Source: Sulfurimonas sp.
GTDB taxonomy: Bacteria > Campylobacterota > Campylobacteria > Campylobacterales > Sulfurimonadaceae
Assembly (NCBI GenBank): GCA_027011725.1
Contig: JALUZQ010000152.1
Coordinates: 1-24,848, forward strand
Reading direction: 5' to 3'
DNA length: 24,848 nucleotides
Positions 15,222-22,602 of this stretch are shown piece by piece. Position 1 is the stretch's first letter; each line of letters opens with the position of its first letter. Below the pieces are notes generated by a model, which saw only the letters and a program-made list of their open reading frames with translations, was not told the origin of the DNA and did not search any database. The translations under genes were made by a program, and so were the position numbers.

Positions 15222-16127
15222 ATGGATAAGTATCACAATAGAGAGACGATAAAAAAAACAACATTTTGGTCGACATTTTTTAATACAACAAGAGATGGTA
15301 AGAAAATCCTTAGCTACAGAGCCAAGAGGTGGATACTCGTTATTGCTATTCATCTGCTCTTTTTTCTCTCTTTTGCGATTGATATTCAAACCTTAGAGGG
15401 AACACTCAATGGTTCACGGTTTTTAGGTTTTCACCTTATTGATCCGTTTACAAGCTTAGAGATGTTGATGGCAGAGCATCATCTACATATAAATATCATT
15501 ATTGGTGTGAGTACCATTGTTATATTTTATATGCTTGTAGGTGGGCGAACATACTGTGCATGGGTCTGTCCATATGGAATTTTGAGTGAGATAGGTGAAA
15601 AGTGGCACGATACCTTGGTGCATAAAAAAATCATTAAAAATCGAAAATTCGATCATCGTATTCGCTACGCTTTTTGGGCAATATTTTTAATTCTCTCTTT
15701 TACAAGTGGGTATTTGGTCTTTGAAACTATAAATGTTGTCGGTATTCTCTCTCGTGCAATTACATATGGCTGGAGTTTGGCTCTTATCTGGGTCGTTGTT
15801 GTACTTGCTTTTGAGGTCTTTTTTTCGCGCCGTGCATGGTGTACTTACATTTGTCCAATAGGAACGACGTATGGTATGATAGGAAAAGTCTCAGCTCTGA
15901 GAGTTGAATGGAATGACAACTGTGACCACTGTATGGTTTGTCATGATGTCTGTTTCGAAAATCAAGTTTTAGAGATCACAAAAGCAAAATATGATAAACA
16001 AAGAGAAGAAGAGGGAATTACGCATGAGTATATTACCGGTGCAGATTGTACACTATGTGGAAGATGTATTGATGTTTGCCATGAAGATGCGCTTAACTTC
16101 GACTTTAGACTAAAAAGTTTGGTGTAG
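15222..16127 (+). CDS. nosH: NosH, NapH-type membrane ferredoxin
   Basis: A 301-residue membrane iron-sulfur protein. Four TMs are visible (about 43-60, 95-115, 145-165, 180-200). Two loop motifs, CAWVCPYG and CTYICPIG, are the paired CxxxCP motifs of the NapH/CcoG-like group. The cytoplasmic C-terminus carries CDHCMVCHDVC and CTLCGRCIDVC for two [4Fe-4S] clusters. NosH is expected to oxidise menaquinol with NosG. Two ATGs occur in tandem (15219 and 15222); AGGA at 15211-15214 is 7 nt from the second and only 4 nt from the first, so I use 15222. It lies 9 bp after nosC2 (6 bp if the first ATG is used) and 2 bp before nosF. Confidence 0.93.
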   Translation: MDKYHNRETIKKTTFWSTFFNTTRDGKKILSYRAKRWILVIAIHLLFFLSFAIDIQTLEGTLNGSRFLGFHLIDPFTSLEMLMAEHHLHINIIIGVSTIVIFYMLVGGRTYCAWVCPYGILSEIGEKWHDTLVHKKIIKNRKFDHRIRYAFWAIFLILSFTSGYLVFETINVVGILSRAITYGWSLALIWVVVVLAFEVFFSRRAWCTYICPIGTTYGMIGKVSALRVEWNDNCDHCMVCHDVCFENQVLEITKAKYDKQREEEGITHEYITGADCTLCGRCIDVCHEDALNFDFRLKSLV

Positions 16128-16129
16128 TT

Positions 16130-16774
16130 ATGATAAAAGTTTCAAATCTGACAAAGAAGTTCGGTGCTCATGTGTCACTCGATGATGTAAACTGTGAATT
16201 TAATAAAAATGAATCGATTGCTTTAATGGGTGCAAACGGAGCGGGAAAAACAACCTTAATACGTTCTATTATGGGCTATTACCATCCTGATCAGGGGGAA
16301 GTGCTTATAAACGAACTGAACCCTGTCAAAGAGCGTGTAGCGGTTTTAAACCATATCAGTTTTGTTCCGCAACTGCCGCCGCCGATTAAACTTAGTATTG
16401 AAGAACTGATGCAGTACATCTCTGTAAGTGCACAGGTTGATAAAGAGCTTATCAAGCACTATGCCAATGAGATGAAACTCGACATTAATTCCAACCTGAG
16501 CAAATCTTTTTTCAAGCTTAGCGGCGGGATGAAGCAAAAGCTACTCATTGCTATCTCTCTTGCAAAAAAGAGTGACATTATCATCTACGATGAACCGACA
16601 GCGAACCTTGACCCCAAAGCAAGAGATGATTTTTACAGACTCCTCAAGCAAAATGAAGAGGAGAAAGTGCTGCTTTTTGTTACACACAGACTCGAAGAGG
16701 TCAAAGACCTTGTCAACAGACAGATATATATGGACTTGGGGAAAATAGTTTCAGATGAGAGGGTAGAGGGATGA
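16130..16774 (+). CDS. nosF: NosF, ABC transporter ATPase
   Basis: A 214-residue ABC ATPase with Walker A GANGAGKTT (34-42), Q-loop FVPQLPPP, signature LSGGMKQK, Walker B IIIYDEPTANLDP and the switch histidine in VTHRLEE. It is short for the NosF family (usually near 300), ending soon after the H-loop, and so lacks the usual C-terminal extension. NosF powers the NosFY exporter that works with NosD in CuZ sulfur/copper assembly. Its stop overlaps the nosY start (ATGA). Confidence 0.94.
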   Translation: MIKVSNLTKKFGAHVSLDDVNCEFNKNESIALMGANGAGKTTLIRSIMGYYHPDQGEVLINELNPVKERVAVLNHISFVPQLPPPIKLSIEELMQYISVSAQVDKELIKHYANEMKLDINSNLSKSFFKLSGGMKQKLLIAISLAKKSDIIIYDEPTANLDPKARDDFYRLLKQNEEEKVLLFVTHRLEEVKDLVNRQIYMDLGKIVSDERVEG

Positions 16775-17598
16775 AAAATTTATATTTAATAGCCTATTTG
16801 GATCTTAAAGAGTCTATTCGTGCAAAATGGTTTCTCGTCTATTCATTAGTCTTTGGCGGACTCATAGCACTCTTTTTTATAGCAGGTGTGACAGAGTCAC
16901 AAGTAATGGGCTTTAGCGGGCTGAGCCGTCTACTGTTGATGTACATTCAAATTACCATCGTTATTTTGCCAATTTTCATTCTTATTACGACAGTGCGTTC
17001 TATTTCAGGTGACAGAGACAGTCATATTTTGGAGTATATGCTCTCTTTTCCTATCTCTTTGAAACAGTATTACTGGGGGAAAATCATAGGAAGATTTATA
17101 ACGGTCTATCTGCCCGTGCTTTTTGCTATGATTATTGCCGTGGTTTATGGGGCTATCAAGGGTGCGGCAATTCCATGGAGTATATTCTTTTTATATACAG
17201 GGTTGTTATTTGCTATGAGTGCCACCTTTTTAGGGATTGCTTTTTTTATCTCCTCTTTTGTAAAATCAAGTGAAGTAGCACTTGGTATATCCTTTTTTAT
17301 CTGGATCTTTTTACTCGCTTTTATTGACATCGCACTCATCTCTTTGATGATGCAGCAGCGTGTTGATGAGGGAATTATTATACTTATAAGTTTGATGAAC
17401 CCAATGGAGATTTTCAGAGTAGCGGCTATATCTCTTTTTGATCCGCAACTAACAGTAATGGGGCCTGTGGCATTTTACATTTTAGACTCTGTATCACAAA
17501 GTACTTTTGTTCTACTCTCAATTGCGTATCCGTTAATTTTAGGATTGTTGTTTGCATTTCTTGGTTACAAGATATTTGAAAAAAAAGATTTGGTTTAG
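16771..17598 (+). CDS. nosY: NosY, ABC transporter permease
   Basis: A 275-residue permease with six hydrophobic segments (about 20-40, 53-75, 110-130, 140-165, 173-195, 245-268) and the motif RSISGDRDSHILEYMLSFPIS typical of ABC-2 permeases of the NosY type. It forms the membrane part of NosFY and overlaps nosF by 4 bp. The nosL-like gene follows after 8 bp. Confidence 0.94.
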   Translation: MKNLYLIAYLDLKESIRAKWFLVYSLVFGGLIALFFIAGVTESQVMGFSGLSRLLLMYIQITIVILPIFILITTVRSISGDRDSHILEYMLSFPISLKQYYWGKIIGRFITVYLPVLFAMIIAVVYGAIKGAAIPWSIFFLYTGLLFAMSATFLGIAFFISSFVKSSEVALGISFFIWIFLLAFIDIALISLMMQQRVDEGIIILISLMNPMEIFRVAAISLFDPQLTVMGPVAFYILDSVSQSTFVLLSIAYPLILGLLFAFLGYKIFEKKDLV

Positions 17599-17606
17599 GA
17601 GATAAA

Positions 17607-18077
17607 ATGAAAAAGATAACACTGCTACTGTTTGTACTCTCTACACTGCTTTTCTCATTTGAGATGAATTACGATAAAAATACGACAGGTTTGGTACGAC
17701 ATTTAAAAATCTATGAATATCCTGCATGGGTATCTGTGATAGACTTAAATAACGGGGAGAGAATTTACTTCTCTTCACCAAAAGGAATGTTCGAGTTTTA
17801 TTTCAGACCCGGAAAGTGGCCGGAATACAACATTAAAAGTGAGTCGGACTTTAAAGATATTTATGTGACGGATTACGCTACGAGTAAGCCGGTAAAAGCA
17901 AAAGGGGCATTTTTTGTTTATGGAAGCGATGTTACTTCTCCTGCGGGTGATGACTTAGTACCTTTTGATTCTTATAAAAATGCAGAGAAATTTTCAAAAG
18001 AGCATAATGGAAAGCGTATTTTTGGTTTTCGTGAGGTTAATCGCGGACTAATTAACTGGCTCAACGATAGCTTATAG
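17607..18077 (+). CDS. NosL-family protein lacking the metal-binding cysteines
   Basis: A 156-residue exported protein with a Sec signal peptide (cut near LFSF) and no lipobox. The second half has the NosL/MerB-like fold signature: IYFSSPKGMFEFYF, DIYVTDYATSKPVKAKGAFFVYGSDV, then GDDLVPFDSYKNAEKFSKEHNGKRIFGF. There is no Cys anywhere, so the CxxCxM copper-binding motif of canonical NosL is missing. It sits where nosL is expected in the nos run, while a second, canonical NosL is encoded on the minus strand at 19819-20265. It may have become a structural partner of the copper chaperone, or bind metal through Met/His. Confidence 0.85.
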   Translation: MKKITLLLFVLSTLLFSFEMNYDKNTTGLVRHLKIYEYPAWVSVIDLNNGERIYFSSPKGMFEFYFRPGKWPEYNIKSESDFKDIYVTDYATSKPVKAKGAFFVYGSDVTSPAGDDLVPFDSYKNAEKFSKEHNGKRIFGFREVNRGLINWLNDSL

Positions 18078-18086
18078 GAGTATATG

Positions 18087-18611
18087 ATGACAAAACCAAC
18101 ACCGATAGATGAAGAGATAGTTCTAGACCCGAAACGTTATATTGTGAGTGAAACAGATGAAAAAGGCAGGATTACGTTTGCCAATGACTACTTTCAAGAG
18201 GTATCAGGCTACAGTGAAGAAGAACTCATCGGTAAACCGCATAATATTGTACGCCACCCTGATATGCCTAAGGTTGTCTTTAAGCTGCTGTGGGAGACAA
18301 TAGGTGCCGGAAAAAACATCAATGCTGTTGTGAAAAACTTGGCAAAAGATGGCAGGTACTACTGGATATTTACAGAATTTGAGATTCGAAAAGATACCGA
18401 TACGGGAAAAATCATCGGCTATCATGCCTCAAGAAAAAAGATATCACGTCATGTTATTGAAATCATAGCTGAACTGTATGCAAAACTTTTAGAGATTGAA
18501 AAGTCTGATGGTGTGGAGGCAAGTGAGAAGTATCTCATTGAATTCTTAAAAGAGAAGGGTGATGATATAGAGTTTGCCAATATTATGGAAGAGATTCATA
18601 GGTTCTATTAG
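18087..18611 (+). CDS. Stand-alone PAS protein, Aer/CetB-like
   Basis: A 174-residue soluble protein. Residues about 15-125 form a PAS domain with the Aer-type signature: ETDEKGRITFAND, FQEVSGYSEEELIGKPHN, VRHPDMPK, LLWETIGAGK, KNLAKDGRYYWIF. Aer PAS domains of this type bind FAD and read redox state. The remaining part is helical, with no kinase, HTH, GGDEF or chemoreceptor domain. Campylobacter CetB has the same build and works with a separate membrane partner, CetA, in energy taxis. The second of two adjacent ATGs (18084, 18087) is used because AGGAG lies 6 nt before it. It is embedded in the nos run, 9 bp after the nosL-like gene. Confidence 0.88.
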   Translation: MTKPTPIDEEIVLDPKRYIVSETDEKGRITFANDYFQEVSGYSEEELIGKPHNIVRHPDMPKVVFKLLWETIGAGKNINAVVKNLAKDGRYYWIFTEFEIRKDTDTGKIIGYHASRKKISRHVIEIIAELYAKLLEIEKSDGVEASEKYLIEFLKEKGDDIEFANIMEEIHRFY

Positions 18612-18629
18612 CCTTGTAGATGAGATAAA

Positions 18630-19832
18630 ATGAGAACAGTTCTGCTTTTTTGGATTTTTATCTCTACACTGCTTGCAAATCCTTTACAAGATGCTATTGA
18701 TAAGGCTTCTAGTGGTGCTATTATTAAACTGCAAGATGGTCTCTATGAGGGAAATATTATCATTGACAAACCACTTACCATTATGGGAATGGGTGAACAT
18801 GTGCATATTAAAGGAAGAGCAGATGGAAACGTTGTCACCATTACAAGTTCATCCGTAACTCTTAGAAATCTCATCATCACTGACAGTGGTCAAAATATGC
18901 AAAAGATTGACGCTGGAATTGCGCTTACACAGGTGAGAAACTGTAATATAATTCACTGCACTCTTTTTAATGTACTCTATGGAATTGATATGAATATGGT
19001 TGAGAACTCCACCATAGAGGCAAATGATATAACAGTCACAAAAGATGAGATAAGTCTGAGGGGTAATGGCTTAAAGATGTACTACTCAAATTTCAATAGA
19101 GTAGCAAAAAACAGTATACATGACAGTAGAGATGTCACTCTCAACTACTCTCATCATAATCTTTTTGAAAAAAACAGCTTTACGAACAATAGATTTGCAA
19201 CACATTTAGAGATGAGTAACAGCAATATATTTGTAAAAAACAGCTACAAATACAACTCTGTGGCTATGATGTTTATGGGTGCAAAAGATACACAGGTCAT
19301 AGGCAATAAAATTCTCAGCTCACGTGGTGCTGCGGGTATCGGTGTTATGATAGGGGGTGTTGCAAACTTTGTCTTTAAAGAGAATCTTGTGCGTTATAAT
19401 GCAAAAGCACTCTATATTCAAGGGCAGGAGAAAGCGTTGGGAATGAAGCGCTATATTTTAAACAATGACATCTCTTACAATATGGAAGCTTTCCATTTTC
19501 ATGCAAGTATTAAAGACAATACTATGAAAGGCAATACGATCTATGCAAACATAGATGATGTCGTGAAAGATGTCGGTGGAAATTTTGATGCTTCAAATGT
19601 CGTGGAGTATAACTACTGGGACAGATATGATGGTTTTGATGCAAACAAGGACGGTGTAGGAGATACTCCTTACCGCGTTTATCAGTATGGTGATTTACTA
19701 TGGCACGAGAACAATAAAATAAAGTTCTTTTATGCAGCGCCCGTAATGAGCTTACTGAATTTTTTACTTAAACTCGCCCCTTTTATGGAGCCAAATATGA
19801 TTATGCAAGATTCAAAACCTATCTTCCGATAG
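18630..19832 (+). CDS. Second, divergent NosD-like beta-helix protein
   Basis: A 400-residue paralogue of the nosD product encoded 5.3 kb upstream. It has a Sec signal peptide (cut near LLAN) and aligns end to end with NosD, sharing LQDAIDKA at the mature N-terminus, GIDMNMVENS, HFHAS, YDGFDANKDGVGDTPY, YQYGDLLW and SLLNFLLKLAPF. The aromatic repeats of NosD are altered: LWYS becomes MYYS, VVWYS becomes TLNYS, SLHFMYA becomes ATHLEMS, and FFMYS becomes MMFMG. It may bind a different ligand or help the first NosD. It is the last gene of the nos run, and its 3' end overlaps the minus-strand nosL by 14 bp. Confidence 0.88.
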   Translation: MRTVLLFWIFISTLLANPLQDAIDKASSGAIIKLQDGLYEGNIIIDKPLTIMGMGEHVHIKGRADGNVVTITSSSVTLRNLIITDSGQNMQKIDAGIALTQVRNCNIIHCTLFNVLYGIDMNMVENSTIEANDITVTKDEISLRGNGLKMYYSNFNRVAKNSIHDSRDVTLNYSHHNLFEKNSFTNNRFATHLEMSNSNIFVKNSYKYNSVAMMFMGAKDTQVIGNKILSSRGAAGIGVMIGGVANFVFKENLVRYNAKALYIQGQEKALGMKRYILNNDISYNMEAFHFHASIKDNTMKGNTIYANIDDVVKDVGGNFDASNVVEYNYWDRYDGFDANKDGVGDTPYRVYQYGDLLWHENNKIKFFYAAPVMSLLNFLLKLAPFMEPNMIMQDSKPIFR

Positions 19833-20265
19833 CTCTAACTCTTTTGACTACTTCATCATAATCAACAATCTCTTGCCCTTTGGCAATATCATCTTTTGAT
19901 GCATGGGCTGAAAAACCATAAGCCATAGGCGTAATGTTTTCTGTATCATAAAAAGCTTTGCGGGCATCTATCCACTTGCCTGTTTTGGCATCTGTTACCC
20001 AAATCACCGCTTTATCTTTCCATGGAATCTTTTCATCATCGAACCAGAGTACCATACACCCTATGTCATCAAAGAGATAATACTTTCCCGTTGCAGGGTT
20101 AATGGCCTGCGCAGTATTTTTTCTGTCACTTATAACCATTGCGCAGCGCGCGCACATATCGCGGTCAAAATGGACTTCGTGAATTTGAGTCTTTGATTGT
20201 TTGTCACACCCCGTTGTCGTGAGGAGTGTGAATGTAGATAGAAGTAACAAGAAAAATAGTCTCAT
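19819..20265 (-). CDS. nosL: NosL, copper-binding lipoprotein
   Basis: A 148-residue lipoprotein with lipobox TTTGC (C20) and the NosL motif DMCARCAMVISD (C38, C41, M43), followed by a further Cys in DDIGCMVLW and a typical NosL C-terminal half (VIWVTDAKTGKWIDARKAFY, MAYGFSAH). NosL delivers copper(I) to NosZ for CuA/CuZ assembly. GGGAG lies 8 nt before the ATG. It is transcribed against the nos run from its own FNR-like promoter (20291-20332), so it stays in the same regulon despite its orientation. Confidence 0.93.
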   Translation of the reverse strand: MRLFFLLLLSTFTLLTTTGCDKQSKTQIHEVHFDRDMCARCAMVISDRKNTAQAINPATGKYYLFDDIGCMVLWFDDEKIPWKDKAVIWVTDAKTGKWIDARKAFYDTENITPMAYGFSAHASKDDIAKGQEIVDYDEVVKRVRAIGR

Positions 20266-20290
20266 AGGTAAAGCTCCCTTTTTTGAGCAT

Positions 20291-20332
20291 ATTCTAACTT
20301 GTTATAATTGAAGATATGATGATATAAGTCAA
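20291..20332 (-). promoter_or_regulatory. FNR-like box and -10 of the minus-strand nosL
   Basis: On the minus strand, TTGAC-TTAT-ATCAT (20332-20319) is followed by 22 bp and then TAGAAT (20296-20291), predicting a start near 20284 and a leader of about 19 nt. The spacing equals that of the nosZ promoter, so the box sits at about -41.5. Confidence 0.6.
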
Positions 20333-20345
20333 TACTGATGAGGTA

Positions 20346-20372
20346 TTGTTAAAGTCTTGAAGACCTTAACAA
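20346..20372 (-). terminator. Hairpin just after the MFS gene
   Basis: TTGTTAA.GTCTT...TTAACAA forms an inverted repeat with about 11 paired bases, including one that is a G-U pair only in minus-strand RNA. That fits a role at the end of the MFS transcript, 1 bp after its stop. There is no clear T-run. It lies just upstream of the nosL FNR-like box. Confidence 0.5.
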
Positions 20373-20373
20373 C

Positions 20374-21699
20374 TTACTTTAAAATTTGTGCTTTGAGGGC
20401 ATCTTCTTCTAGCTTTTCAGTAGCATACTTAATAACAACCACTTTTTCGGTTTCATTGATAAACCACTCAGCAATATGCTCACTCTCAAGAGCTTTGAGT
20501 TTTTCCATATCTACTTCATCTTCAGGAATTACAAGGTGAGAGTAGCGTAAAGGGTTTTTCATTTTAAGTGCAGTCCATACAAGCCATAAAAGACTGATAC
20601 CACCAATGGTAAGACCTAATGTCTCACGTGAACTGATGTCAAGATAGAGCCCTGCAAATGTACCACCGATAAATGTAAAAAAGTATGCAGCAGAGTTTGC
20701 AATACCAAGTGCAGCACCTTTTTGGTGTACTTTTGCAAATTTAGAGATCATAGACTGAACAAGTGGTTCCATCATGTTAAACGCAACAAAGAAGAATATA
20801 ACCGCTGTTACAAAGAGTGCACTTGAGTGTGTAAGCCCCATCATTAAAAATGACGCCGTAAAAAGTACAATAGAGAGCATAAAGATCTGTTTTGGAATAT
20901 TACGTTTCTCTCCAAATACTGCAGCAGGTCCCATAGCTACAAGCCCTGCGACCATTGCCGGTGCATAGACCATCCAGAGGTCACTTTTTGCCCAATTGAA
21001 CCCATACTCAGGTTGTGTTAAAAATACGGGGATGATAACAAATGCTGCTGTCATAAGCCCTTTTTGCATCGCATTGATAATAATCATACTTAAAAGATTT
21101 GGATCTTTGAGGATGTCACTTGTTTTTGTTTTGTTGTGATAGATATGTTTGATCTTCGGTGGTGTCGGCACCTTTGTAAAAAGTACGATGATCGCAACAA
21201 ATGCAAGAATAGCCGTGATAATAAAGATAGTACTTATTCCGTAGTGAGAAGCTATAACAGGACCAAGTGCCATTGCGACTGCAAAACTCATAGCAATAAA
21301 ACCACCCATGATAGCCATAGCATGACCACGAGTCTTCTCTTCAACAAGGTCTGCAATCATAGCTGTTACAACTGAACCGATAGCACCTGCACCTTGTAAA
21401 AAACGTCCAATCATAAGTGTATAGATGTCTGTTGAGTATGCAGCAACAAGAGAACCAACTAAAAAGATAAGTAATCCTAAGAGAATAGTAGGTTTACGTC
21501 CTATTTTATCACTCATACTTCCAAAAGGAATTTGGAATACGGCTTGTGTCAGGGCATAACCACCCACAACAATACCAACAAGAAACGGTGTAGCACCTTC
21601 AAGGTCAAGTGCATAAACAGATAGAACCGGTAAAACCAGAAAAAGCCCCAAAAATCTTAGAAAAAGAATTGTGGAGAGAGGAAGAACTTTTTTGAACAT
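20374..21699 (-). CDS. MFS transporter, YajR-like
   Basis: A 441-residue major facilitator with about 12 TMs. Motif A SDKIGRKPT follows TM2, and RFLQGAGAIGSVV in TM4 resembles drug/proton antiporters. After the last TM (near LLWLVWTALKM) comes a soluble tail of about 60 residues (EDEVDMEKLKALESEHIAEW..., VVVIKYATEKLEEDAL). This tail fits the small ferredoxin-like YAM domain of E. coli YajR in place and look. Substrate unknown. The gene is divergent from rdgB and does not look like part of the nos system. Confidence 0.88.
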   Translation of the reverse strand: MFKKVLPLSTILFLRFLGLFLVLPVLSVYALDLEGATPFLVGIVVGGYALTQAVFQIPFGSMSDKIGRKPTILLGLLIFLVGSLVAAYSTDIYTLMIGRFLQGAGAIGSVVTAMIADLVEEKTRGHAMAIMGGFIAMSFAVAMALGPVIASHYGISTIFIITAILAFVAIIVLFTKVPTPPKIKHIYHNKTKTSDILKDPNLLSMIIINAMQKGLMTAAFVIIPVFLTQPEYGFNWAKSDLWMVYAPAMVAGLVAMGPAAVFGEKRNIPKQIFMLSIVLFTASFLMMGLTHSSALFVTAVIFFFVAFNMMEPLVQSMISKFAKVHQKGAALGIANSAAYFFTFIGGTFAGLYLDISSRETLGLTIGGISLLWLVWTALKMKNPLRYSHLVIPEDEVDMEKLKALESEHIAEWFINETEKVVVIKYATEKLEEDALKAQILK

Positions 21700-21826
21700 A
21701 GAAAGCCTTTATGAAATAATTTACAACTACTTATAGTATAATTTTGAAATTATAGAGCAACTATTATTTAGAATTGATTTGCAAAAGATAAAAAGACAAA
21801 ATTAAAAGATAATTTAAGGAAGAACA
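21700..21826. other. AT-rich divergent promoter region between the MFS gene and rdgB
   Basis: This region of 127 bp holds several -10-like hexamers on both strands (plus strand TATAAT at 21737-21742; minus strand TATAAT at 21754-21749 and TATACT at 21740-21735). None has a well-placed -35, so I cannot choose start points. No FNR-like box is visible. Confidence 0.4.
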
Positions 21827-22417
21827 TTGAAAAAATTAGTACTGGCAACGTCAAATAAGGGAAAAGTGAGAGAGATAAAAGAGTTGTGTTCAGAGTATGA
21901 GGTCGTTCCTTATACAGAGCTCATCTCTGCGTTTGAGATAGTTGAAGATGCAGATACCTTTAAAGAAAATGCACTCATAAAAGCAAGAGCAGTCTATGAA
22001 GCACTTGGAGATGAAGATGTCATAGTTATGGCAGATGACAGTGGCATTAGTGTAGAGGTGCTTGATGGTGCACCGGGAATTTACAGTGCACGATATGCAG
22101 GAGAGAATGCAAGTGATAAAGATAATCTTTACAAGTTGATGGAAGATATAAAAGTAAAAGGAGTGACAAGTTCACCGGCTTTTTATACAGCAGCCATTGC
22201 TATAGTGACAAAGGGTATAGAAAAGACGGTGCATGGTTGGATGTATGGCACGGCAATCACTCAGGCGCGTGGCGAGGGAGGTTTTGGATATGACCCGATG
22301 TTCATACCATTAGGCTATGATAAAACACTAGGAGAACTTGACAATGAGATAAAGAAAAAACTCTCTCACCGTTCAAAAGCACTCTCACTAGCAGGAAGAA
22401 TCCTAAAAAATCTATAG
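21827..22417 (+). CDS. rdgB: Non-canonical purine NTP pyrophosphatase (dITP/XTP)
   Basis: A 196-residue HAM1/RdgB enzyme that hydrolyses dITP, ITP and XTP to the monophosphates, clearing deaminated purines. Motifs are [12 protein letters not shown] (7-18), [46 protein letters not shown] and LSHRSKAL, all family hallmarks, and the length is normal. The start is TTG at 21827 with AAGGA 6 nt upstream; there is no ATG option nearby that keeps the N-terminal strand. Confidence 0.97.
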   Translation: MKKLVLATSNKGKVREIKELCSEYEVVPYTELISAFEIVEDADTFKENALIKARAVYEALGDEDVIVMADDSGISVEVLDGAPGIYSARYAGENASDKDNLYKLMEDIKVKGVTSSPAFYTAAIAIVTKGIEKTVHGWMYGTAITQARGEGGFGYDPMFIPLGYDKTLGELDNEIKKKLSHRSKALSLAGRILKNL

Positions 22418-22504
22418 GATCTTCTCTCCGAGCTTACAAAAACCATCTTCAAGTTTTTTTAAAATTATATTTATTTGAGAGTTGTAATATTTGATTTTTT
22501 TCAT
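22412..22504 (-). CDS. Possible 30-residue small protein
   Basis: On the minus strand an ATG at 22504 is preceded by a strong ribosome site (AAAGGAGAG, about 5 nt away). It opens a 30-codon frame beginning [10 protein letters not shown] and ending KLGEKIL, stopping 4 bases inside the 3' end of rdgB (tail to tail). The predicted peptide is lysine-rich and helix-forming, with one Cys. No family is recognised. The strong Shine-Dalgarno is the main argument; the short length makes chance possible. Confidence 0.4.
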   Translation of the reverse strand: MKKIKYYNSQINIILKKLEDGFCKLGEKIL

Positions 22505-22564
22505 AATCTCTCCTTTGTGATTTTGTGTTCACATAGATAAAATAGCAAGAAATATTCCAAAATG

Positions 22565-22573
22565 TGCTATAAT
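22565..22573 (+). promoter_or_regulatory. Extended -10 of the cadherin-repeat lipoprotein gene
   Basis: TGC directly before TATAAT (22568-22573) gives the same GTGCTATAAT string as in the ilvD promoter. It lies 29 bp before the start codon, with AGGA 8 nt before the ATG. No clear -35. Confidence 0.55.
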
Positions 22574-22602
22574 AGTTTTAGTGTGAAAACAGGATGCTTA
22601 CT

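Noticed and set aside
21700..21826. Possible FNR-like half-site TTGAT in the MFS-rdgB gap
   Set aside because: No matching second half-site at the right spacing is present (TTGAT-TTGC-AAAAG), so it does not belong with the four clear boxes.
22511..22533. A CRP-like pattern TGTGA...TCACA before the lipoprotein gene
   Set aside because: The spacer is 8 bp rather than the 6 bp needed for a CRP site, and it is not placed at a usual distance from the -10.
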